Translations under genes and position numbers: made by a program
Assembly (NCBI GenBank): GCA_963774445.1
Contig: CAVZFC010000019.1
Span: 2,094,735 to 2,158,734, forward strand
Origin: CAVUQH01 sp963774445
Lineage (GTDB): Bacteria > Myxococcota_A > Polyangia > Haliangiales > Haliangiaceae
DNA: 64,000 nucleotides
Direction: 5' to 3'
Shown: positions 58,633 through 64,000 of the stretch, one piece after another
Layout: each line of letters starts with the position of its first letter
Position numbering within the stretch: the stretch's first letter is position 1
Notes under the pieces: generated by a model
The model's input: the letters and a program-made list of their open reading frames with translations, nothing else
Told to the model about the DNA's origin: nothing
The model's database searches: none

Positions 58633-60528
58633 CTACCCGTGCGACTTGCGCCGCTCGTCATCCCGTTTTCGCCGCTCGTCATCCCGCCTGCGCTGTTCTT
58701 CCTGGGCGCGTTGCTGTTCTTGTGCGCGGCGTCGCTGCTCTTCCTGGGCGCGGCGCTGTTCTTCCTGGGCGCGGCGCTGTTCTTCTTGCGCGCGGCGGCG
58801 CTGTTCTTCCTGGGCGCGGCGCTGTTCTTCTTGCGCGCGGCGGCGCTGTTCTTCCTGGGCGCGGCGCTGTTCTTCTTGCGCGCGGCGTCGCTGCTCTTCC
58901 TGGGCGCGTTGCTGTTCTTCTTGCGCGCGGCGTCGCTGCTCTTCCTGGGCGCGTTGCTGTTCTTGCGCGCGGCGGCGCTGCTCTTCCTGGGCGCGTTGCT
59001 GTTCTTGCGCGCGGCGGCGCTGCTCTTCCTGGGCGCGGCGTCGCTGTTCTTCTTGCGCGCGGCGTCGCTGCTCTTCCTGGGCGCGGCGTCGCTGCTCTTC
59101 CTGGGCGCGGCGCTGCTGCTGCTCCTTCGCGCGGCGCTGCTGCTGCTCCTTTGCGCGGCGCTGCTGTTCCTCACGGGCGCGGCGCTGCTGTTCTTCCAGC
59201 GTGCGCCGGCGTTGCTCCTCCTGCGCGCGCTTGCGGTCCTGCTCAGCACGGTGCTGCTGATCCTCGTGGGCGCGCCGCTGTTCTTCGGCGCGCCTGCGCT
59301 GCTCTTCGGCGCGGCGTCGCTGCTCTTGCTCGGCGCGGCGTCGCTGCTCTTCCAGCCCGCGCCGACGCTCATCTTCCTGCGTTTTGCGCTGCTCCTCTGC
59401 GCGCTTGCGCTGTTCTTGCTCGGCGCGGCGTTGCTGCTCTTCTCGTGCGCGGCGCTGTTGCTCCTGCTCGGCGCGGCGTCGCCGCTTCTCCTCGCGGGCG
59501 CGCCGCTGCTGATCTTGCTGGGCATGGCGCTGACGTTCTTGCTCGGCGCGGCGTCGTTGTTGCTCTTCTCCAGCGTGGCGCCGCTGCTGATCTTGCTGGG
59601 CATGGCGCTGACGTTCTTGCTCGGCGCGGCGTCGTTGTTGCTCTTCTCCAGCGTGGCGCCGCTGCTGATCTTGCTGGGCATGGCGCTGACGTTCTTGCTC
59701 GGCGCGTCGTCGTTGCTGCTCTTCTCTAGCGTGGCGCCGCTGCTCGTCTTGCTGGTGCCGGCGTTGGTTCTCCTGGGCGCGTCGCTGCTGTTCAGCGCGT
59801 TGGCGCCGATGGTCCTGGGCGTGCCGCAACTGCTCTTCCCGGGCGCGCTTGCGTTGCTCGTCGGCGCGCTTGCGTTGCTCGTCGGCGCGCTTGCGCTGCT
59901 CGTCGGCGCGCCTGCGCTGGTCGTCGGCGCGCCTGCGCTGTTCGTCGGCGCGCCTGCGCTGGTCGTTAGCGCGCCTGTGCTGTTCGTCGCCGCGCCTGTT
60001 TCCGTCGGCGCGATGGTGATCGATCGGCGGTGGACGATCCATCGCATGCCGACCCTGCGGCCACGTGTGCGGTCGCCGCGGCCTGCGCACGTGGCCGCCG
60101 CCAGCGACCGGGCCCTGTGGCCAGCTCGGCGGGTAGACCATCGGCGGCCGGTGATCGCCAGGATCGGACACCACGGCGCCGCCTTGCACGCTGCCCGCGC
60201 CGACCCAGTGCCCGGGCCGATACACGCACCCGCCGTCATCATCCTCCCCGTAGTCGGGCGCAACGTAGACCTGTCCGTCCTGCTGCTGCTCCCAGCGTCC
60301 GTCGATCCAGGTCCACTGATTCGACTGCCAGCTCCACTCGCCGTCGATCCAGACGTAGCCGTCGCCCGGCCACGCCGTCGGCTCCTCTTCGCGCCACTCC
60401 GGCGGACCCATCGGCGCCTCGTAGCTGCTCTCGGCTTGCACGTACACCGGCTGTCTGCCAACCGGCATGCACGCCGTTGCCGACAGAACCAGCGCGCCCA
60501 CTACCGTCATCCCAAATCGCGTCGTCAT
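58633..60528 (-). CDS. Lipoprotein with Trp-rich N-terminal repeats and about 460-residue Arg/Gln/Glu helix
   Basis: The 631-aa product has a lipobox SATAC (Cys20), a domain with YVWIDGEWSWQSNQWTWIDG (YXWV/YXWGXW-type repeats, about 55-85), then from about 170 to 631 a continuous Arg/Gln/Glu/Ala repeat sequence with blocks such as RRRAQEEQQR. It should form a very long single helix or coiled coil, highly charged, tethered to the outer membrane. The antisense strand is open for most of this length and would encode a hydrophobic protein; that is a codon-bias shadow. Three 78-bp tandem copies are included. Confidence 0.7.
   Translation of the reverse strand: MTTRFGMTVVGALVLSATACMPVGRQPVYVQAESSYEAPMGPPEWREEEPTAWPGDGYVWIDGEWSWQSNQWTWIDGRWEQQQDGQVYVAPDYGEDDDGGCVYRPGHWVGAGSVQGGAVVSDPGDHRPPMVYPPSWPQGPVAGGGHVRRPRRPHTWPQGRHAMDRPPPIDHHRADGNRRGDEQHRRANDQRRRADEQRRRADDQRRRADEQRKRADEQRKRADEQRKRAREEQLRHAQDHRRQRAEQQRRAQENQRRHQQDEQRRHAREEQQRRRAEQERQRHAQQDQQRRHAGEEQQRRRAEQERQRHAQQDQQRRHAGEEQQRRRAEQERQRHAQQDQQRRAREEKRRRRAEQEQQRRAREEQQRRAEQEQRKRAEEQRKTQEDERRRGLEEQRRRAEQEQRRRAEEQRRRAEEQRRAHEDQQHRAEQDRKRAQEEQRRRTLEEQQRRAREEQQRRAKEQQQRRAKEQQQRRAQEEQRRRAQEEQRRRAQEEQRRRAQEEQRRRAQEQQRAQEEQRRRAQEQQRAQEEQRRRAQEEQQRAQEEQRRRAQEEQRRAQEEQRRRAQEEQRRAQEEQRRRAQEEQRRAQEEQRRAQEEQRRRAQEQQRAQEEQRRRDDERRKRDDERRKSHG
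59503..59736. repeat. Three tandem copies of a 78-bp unit
   Basis: Near-identical 78-bp units begin at 59503, 59581 and 59659 (each 26 codons), within the coding part of the Arg/Gln/Glu-repeat lipoprotein. Each encodes a block containing RRRAEQERQRHAQQDQQ. Around this, shorter imperfect repeats continue through 58690-59950. Copy-number variation by slippage or recombination is likely. Confidence 0.9.
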
Positions 60529-60841
60529 CGCGCCGTCTCATTGCAGCGGCCATGCCACGCACCATGCGCCTATCCACCCGAGATCCATGCGCTGCGCCAT
60601 CTGCAGTGTTGCATCAGCGGCACACTCTCCCGCGACACCTGCAGGACTCGGCTTTCCGAGGACAGCGAGAGCTCTGGTGGAATCCGGCAACTAGCTGGAG
60701 CATCGCCTCGTGCCGCCATACTCACGCCGCTGGAACAACGTGCTGTCCGCCGACGGGCTGGAGATGCGAGACGGTGTCCAAGGTGCGCGCGCGTTCTGAT
60801 TACGAGTGCCGCTGACGGAATCGATCGCGCGAGGTGTCCAA

Positions 60842-60880
60842 GCAGTTGTTCAACTGCACAGAATTTGAATGAACTGTTCA
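60842..60880. promoter_or_regulatory. Two palindromes upstream of the PLA2-like lipoprotein gene
   Basis: GCAGTTG-TT-CAACTGC (60842-60857) and TGAAC-T-GTTCA (60870-60880) are both perfect, share a TTCAA/TTGAA theme and lie 95-135 bp before the TTG start in an AT-richer stretch. They are candidate regulator-binding sites. The 447-bp region 60529-60975 otherwise contains no recognised gene; a direct repeat GGTGTCCAAG occurs near 60772 and 60832. Confidence 0.4.
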
Positions 60881-60975
60881 AGTCTTGGACAGCGAAATGG
60901 CAGTACTCGCCCTCACAACGAATACTTAGGCAAGGGCACGGAAGTTGCGAATAGGTCTCAGCAGGAGGCCAGCTG

Positions 60976-61779
60976 TTGAAACACCTTCCGCTCATCATTC
61001 TCACCTCTCTCACCACCGCATGCGTAGTCGAGGCTACCGAGCCGCCCGAGGGCAACCCCGCCCCACTGGAAATCTCCGTCAACAATGACACGACCTTCGC
61101 CGGCAGCTTCACCCACGCCGGCTCGGTCATCGAATTCTCCGTCCGCTCGGAGGGGGAGCAACACGCGATCCTCTCACTCGAGGTCAACGGCGCCCAGGTC
61201 AACGTCAACCTCGACCTCGCTGCCCGGACGTTCAGCCAGGACGGTCACCTGAACGCGCTCTACGAAGACGACCTCGCCGCGCTGCTCGCCCTGCGCGACG
61301 CCGTCGAGGAGCAGTATCCCGACCTGGTCACCAACACACTGCGGGGCAAGCTCCTGGCTCGCCACGCCGACTTTCTGGCCGAAGCGCCGGTCGGCCAGAC
61401 ACTGGACGTCCGCCACGTCAACATGCAGACCGCTGCCGTGGCGCTCACCGACCGCGCCGGCGCCGACGGCTGCGGCGACGACGGCGTGAGGTGCCTGCAT
61501 GGAACCGACGGCTACACCAACGCCAAGTACGATCCGGGGAGCAACGGCACGTGCGTGTGGACGTACGCTCGGTACGGCAAGAAGGCCCCCCATTGCAACG
61601 GTCGCTGCGGCTCCGGCTGCTCGTGGTGGGACCACAACTACACGCAGGACTGCTTCGACCACGACAAGTGTCTGGACGCCTACGGCGGCAACAACTACCC
61701 GAGCAATCCCAATTGCGGCGACGAATTCAACGACGCGATCGACGACTACGCCGTGACCTACGACCCCTGGTACTGCTGA
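60976..61779 (+). CDS. Phospholipase A2-like lipoprotein
   Basis: TTG start with an AGGAGG seven bases upstream. The 267-aa product has a lipoprotein signal ending LTTAC (Cys16), a beta/helical middle part (about 30-160), and a Cys-rich C-terminal domain with GRCGSGCSWWDHN and DCFDHDKC, the His-Asp pattern (His229, Asp230) of secreted phospholipase A2, with ten Cys in the last about 100 residues that can make five disulfides. It should hydrolyse phospholipids or act as a lytic factor; enzyme activity is inferred from the motif. It heads a three-gene secreted-protein cluster. Confidence 0.65.
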   Translation: MKHLPLIILTSLTTACVVEATEPPEGNPAPLEISVNNDTTFAGSFTHAGSVIEFSVRSEGEQHAILSLEVNGAQVNVNLDLAARTFSQDGHLNALYEDDLAALLALRDAVEEQYPDLVTNTLRGKLLARHADFLAEAPVGQTLDVRHVNMQTAAVALTDRAGADGCGDDGVRCLHGTDGYTNAKYDPGSNGTCVWTYARYGKKAPHCNGRCGSGCSWWDHNYTQDCFDHDKCLDAYGGNNYPSNPNCGDEFNDAIDDYAVTYDPWYC

Positions 61780-61839
61780 CCGAGGTCGTCCTCGCCGCCG
61801 CCTGCGGCAAGACCGATCGCCCGCCCTGCCAGCCGGCCG

Positions 61840-62583
61840 ATGACCATTCGGTGGTGGCATGCGTTGAACGGCGAGCCCCTGGCGGCAGGCGAGGTCGCCG
61901 AGCATCTGCGCGCTCCGGACCCACAGCCGGGGCGCGCATTGTTGCCGGACCCTCGCAAAGCAGCGCTCGAGGACGCGGTGCGCGTGCGCCTGTTCGCAGC
62001 CGAGGCCAAGCGGCGCGGGCTCCGCGACAACGGCATCGCGCGCCTGAACCGCGCGCTCATCGACGACGAGCGCCGTCGCAGCGGCATCGCTCCATCCGCG
62101 GTGAGTGACGACGAAGCCTCGCGTCTTTACGCCGACGAGCCGGGGCTGTTCAACAAGATCCCCAGCGTCGATTGCCAGGCCAGCTACACCCCCGACGCCG
62201 CCGGGGCAGAGGCGCTGTACGCGCAGCTCGCCGATTCCAGTGGCGAGGAGTTCGCCGCCGCCGGGGGCCAGGAGATCGGCCGCATCGACATCGACTCCCC
62301 GGTCGATCCCGCGCTGCTGCGCCTGTCCGGAACCTTGCGCCACGCCGGCGCCGTCGGTGGGCCGGTGCGCCTCGCCGACGGCCGCTACGTCATCCTCCGC
62401 GCCAGCTCGGTCGAGCTGAACGCGGCGCCGTTCCAGGGCCGGATGATCGCGCAGGTCAAGAACTGGATCGCCCACGACCGCGAGCGCCAGGCCCTCGATG
62501 AGCTGTACGGCGAGCTGCGCCAGCGCGCCAGCGTGCGGGTCTTCGCCGACGAGCTGGCGCGTCTGCCCGCGAAGGAACCGTGA
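61840..62583 (+). CDS. Parvulin-type peptidyl-prolyl isomerase; N-terminal lipoprotein part shifted out of frame
   Basis: The 247-aa frame encodes a SurA/PrsA-like protein: N-terminal NGEPLAAGEVAEHL, a helical segment, and a parvulin-like domain (about 105-210). The family expects a signal peptide, and one is found just upstream in another frame: VVLAAACGKTDRPPCQPADD ending in VVACV. Removing one G at 61866 would join VVACV to NGEPL, the usual VNGE motif. So the true gene probably begins upstream of 61791 as a lipoprotein and carries a +1 frameshift, or the sequence has one insertion error. The exact start is unresolved. Overlaps the protease gene by GTGA. Confidence 0.6.
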   Translation: MTIRWWHALNGEPLAAGEVAEHLRAPDPQPGRALLPDPRKAALEDAVRVRLFAAEAKRRGLRDNGIARLNRALIDDERRRSGIAPSAVSDDEASRLYADEPGLFNKIPSVDCQASYTPDAAGAEALYAQLADSSGEEFAAAGGQEIGRIDIDSPVDPALLRLSGTLRHAGAVGGPVRLADGRYVILRASSVELNAAPFQGRMIAQVKNWIAHDRERQALDELYGELRQRASVRVFADELARLPAKEP

Positions 62584-63653
62584 GTCGCGCCGCGCTGCTG
62601 GCCCTGACCGCCGCGGCCTGCCAGCCGACCGTCGGCGCCGATCGGGCCGCCGTCGTCGGCGGCGTCGCCGACTTCGACCATCCATCGGTCGTCGCCATCG
62701 TCAACTATCGCCAGGCATGCAACGCGCCCGAGCACGCCCGCTGCTCCGGCGTCGCCGTCGCGTCGCGGACCGTGCTCACCGCCGCCCACTGCCTCGACGG
62801 CGTGCGCGCCGACGAGCTGGAGGTGATGACCGGCGCCGACGTTGCCGCGCCGTCGCGCATCTACGCCGTCACCGGAGGCGTCGTGCATCCCGACTACGAC
62901 GCGGGCGCCGCACCCGAGGCGTCGTCCGACTTCGCCCTCCTGTTCGTCGACGGCGACCTCGACGTCGCTGCCGCGCCGCTGCCCGGATCGCTGTCGGCCG
63001 ACCTCACCGCCGGCGCTACCGTGCGCTACGTCGGCTTCGGCTCCACCGGGCCGAACGACGCGACCGGGCAGCGCCTCGCCGCCGACGCCATCATCGACTC
63101 CGTCGCCGCCACGGCCATCGTCACCGGACCGGACGGCGTCCCCTGCGGCGGCGACTCCGGCGGCGCGCTGTGGATCGACACCGCCGGCGGCGAGCTCCTG
63201 GCCGGCATCGTCAAGGCCAGCGGCCCCGACTGCACCGCCGCCGGTCTGGCCCTCCGCGTCAACGTCGTCGCCGACAGCTTCGTGACCCCGTCGATCGCCG
63301 GCTACACCCCCGCCGCGCGCCCGCCCCTCGACCTGGCCGCCGACCTGTGCGGCGACACCTGCGCCGCCGACGCCGACTGCCCCCTGGGCATGCTCTGCCT
63401 CAACGACCGCGACGCCATGCACTGCGGCATCCGCGACCTGCGCACCACCGCCTTCGGCGACACCTGCACCACCGGCGCCGACTGCGTCCGCGTCGGCAAG
63501 GGCCCCGAGCGAACCTGTCGCCTGCTCAATCCGTGCGACGCCGTCGGCGGCGGCTGCAACAGCGGTGGCGCCCCCGGTCCGTGGCTCGCCGTTCTGATCG
63601 GACTCGCACTCCAACTCGGCGCCAGGCGCCGATGCCACACGCTGCGGTGGTAA
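62580..63653 (+). CDS. Trypsin-like serine protease, lipoprotein, with C-terminal anchor
   Basis: GTG start at 62580 overlapping the upstream TGA (GTGA). The 357-aa product has a lipobox (ending AAAC, Cys14), an S1 domain with VVGG after the short propeptide, TAAHC (His70), Asp117 in SSDFALL and GGDSGG (Ser193), then two Cys-rich modules (CGDTCAADADCPLGMLC and related) and a C-terminal hydrophobic segment with RRR, like MYXO-CTERM anchors. It is translationally coupled to the parvulin gene, consistent with foldase-assisted export. Confidence 0.85.
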   Translation: MSRAALLALTAAACQPTVGADRAAVVGGVADFDHPSVVAIVNYRQACNAPEHARCSGVAVASRTVLTAAHCLDGVRADELEVMTGADVAAPSRIYAVTGGVVHPDYDAGAAPEASSDFALLFVDGDLDVAAAPLPGSLSADLTAGATVRYVGFGSTGPNDATGQRLAADAIIDSVAATAIVTGPDGVPCGGDSGGALWIDTAGGELLAGIVKASGPDCTAAGLALRVNVVADSFVTPSIAGYTPAARPPLDLAADLCGDTCAADADCPLGMLCLNDRDAMHCGIRDLRTTAFGDTCTTGADCVRVGKGPERTCRLLNPCDAVGGGCNSGGAPGPWLAVLIGLALQLGARRRCHTLRW

Positions 63654-63657
63654 CCCG

Positions 63658-63789
63658 TTCGAACGTGCTCTCCCGGTCTCGCGGTACCTCGACCGACACC
63701 GGCCCATGGCCGGTCCGCACCGTCTTGCTGCCGCTGCCGTTGCGCCGATTCGGCTGCCCCTCGGGCGCTCGCTCACCCGGCTCGTAGCC
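63658..63789 (-). pseudogene. Remnant of an IS256/Mutator-type transposase
   Basis: A 44-residue minus-strand stretch (GYEPGERAPEGQPNRRNG, then SGSKTVRTGHG and VEVPRDRESTFE) matches the N-terminal part of IS256-family transposases, where a typical text is NxRNG...KTVxT..G...I..PRDR.G.FEP. The matching stretch is short and continues into unrelated sequence at both ends, so only a fragment remains. No terminal repeats were seen. Confidence 0.6.
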
Positions 63790-63814
63790 CCGGGTGATGC
63801 GGGAATTGGCGTGA

Positions 63815-63980
63815 CTCGCGCCGTCCGTCGCTCTTGGCCACGCGACGATCGACATGACCATGCGCTACGCCCACCTGGCGCCGAGCATGCACAGTGGACG
63901 CCGTCGCCAAGCTGGACGGCGAAGCATGGGGGCACTATTTGGGCACCAGCGCCCAAACCGGCTCTAAGCCGCTGAAGTAG
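63815..63980 (+). pseudogene. C-terminal remnant of a tyrosine recombinase (phage/ICE-type integrase), frameshifted
   Basis: LGHATIDMTMRYAHLAPSM contains the conserved LGH and the active-site Tyr of tyrosine recombinases (Tyr in MRYAHL). After APSM the reading frame shifts by +1 near 63890, and the continuation VDAVAKLDGEAWGHYLGT ends at TAG 63978-63980. The N-terminal catalytic Arg part is absent upstream (stop at 63812). This is a dead fragment of a former mobile element near the window edge. Confidence 0.65.
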
Positions 63981-64000
63981 TAGTGGAGGCGCGGGGAATC

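Noticed and set aside
60870..60880. TGAACTGTTCA as a LexA/SOS box
   Set aside because: The GAAC and GTTC halves are separated by 1 bp instead of the 4 bp of the Gram-positive-type box, so it is listed only as a palindrome.
58639..60954. 771-aa plus-strand hydrophobic frame opposite the Arg/Gln/Glu-repeat lipoprotein
   Set aside because: The Leu/Ala/Phe repeats are the reverse complement of the R/Q/E codons. It has no real transmembrane pattern with loops, and the minus strand has the lipoprotein signal.

Overview
The window is very GC-rich, densely coded DNA from a bacterium that looks like a predatory or saprophytic member of the Myxococcota (formerly Deltaproteobacteria), probably near Haliangium/Kofleriaceae. 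Pointers are five Hanks-type Ser/Thr kinase genes in 64 kb, many lipoproteins with Asp/Ala/Pro linkers after the lipobox, DUF4215-type Cys-rich repeats, a C-terminal Cys/Gly + membrane + Arg anchor of MYXO-CTERM type, TPR/PEGA membrane proteins and secreted hydrolases. The phylum call is inference from gene content; no rRNA or tRNA gene was found.

Layout. 1-4.95 kb: a fatty-acid or sterol-like beta-oxidation operon (TetR regulator with a palindromic operator, a multifunctional SDR/hydratase with three SCP2 domains, an SCP-x-type thiolase). 4.98-7.3 kb: thiD overlapping a Ser/Thr kinase. 7.4-14.3 kb (minus): an operon of a kinase-nSTAND fusion, a TPR/PEGA membrane protein and a 924-aa Cys-repeat lipoprotein. 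14.5-19.1 kb (minus): Ycf46-like AAA ATPase, receiver-like/HATPase protein and a ThDP enzyme like 2-hydroxyacyl-CoA lyase. 19.3-22.3 kb: small lipoproteins and a TPR protein. 22.4-28.3 kb: a CzcCBA/CusCBA-type heavy-metal efflux operon. 28.3-31.8 kb (minus): zinc-ribbon protein, YbjQ-family protein, DUF4189-like and Cys-rich lipoproteins. 31.9-34.5 kb: GH18 chitinase-like lipoprotein and a GH43-like gene broken by two single-base insertions. 34.5-41.7 kb (minus): ATP-grasp ligase, C39-like papain-fold protein, a kinase with a TonB-like C-terminus, a carbohydrate-binding-like lipoprotein, a predicted pseudokinase, a YbjN-like protein. 41.9-49.7 kb: ABC exporter, lipoproteins, HHH protein, EamA transporter, YkgJ-family protein, nitronate monooxygenase-like enzyme, N-terminally truncated Hsp33. 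50-58.4 kb: M36 metalloprotease with MYXO-CTERM-like anchor, an unknown coiled-coil protein, a kinase, a di-heme cytochrome lipoprotein. 58.6-63.7 kb: an Arg/Gln/Glu-repeat lipoprotein, then a tight cluster of PLA2-like lipoprotein, parvulin foldase and trypsin-like protease. 63.7-64 kb: remnants of an IS256-type transposase and a tyrosine recombinase.

How it works together: much of the window encodes the cell envelope and secretion (hydrolases, lipoproteins, metal efflux) interleaved with eukaryote-like kinases that end in different modules (coiled coil, nSTAND ATPase, TonB-like, HEAT/TPR). The most system-like groupings are the kinase-nSTAND/PEGA/Cys-repeat lipoprotein operon, the ATP-grasp/C39/kinase group and the PLA2/foldase/protease group. 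No CRISPR array, rRNA, tRNA or riboswitch was recognised.
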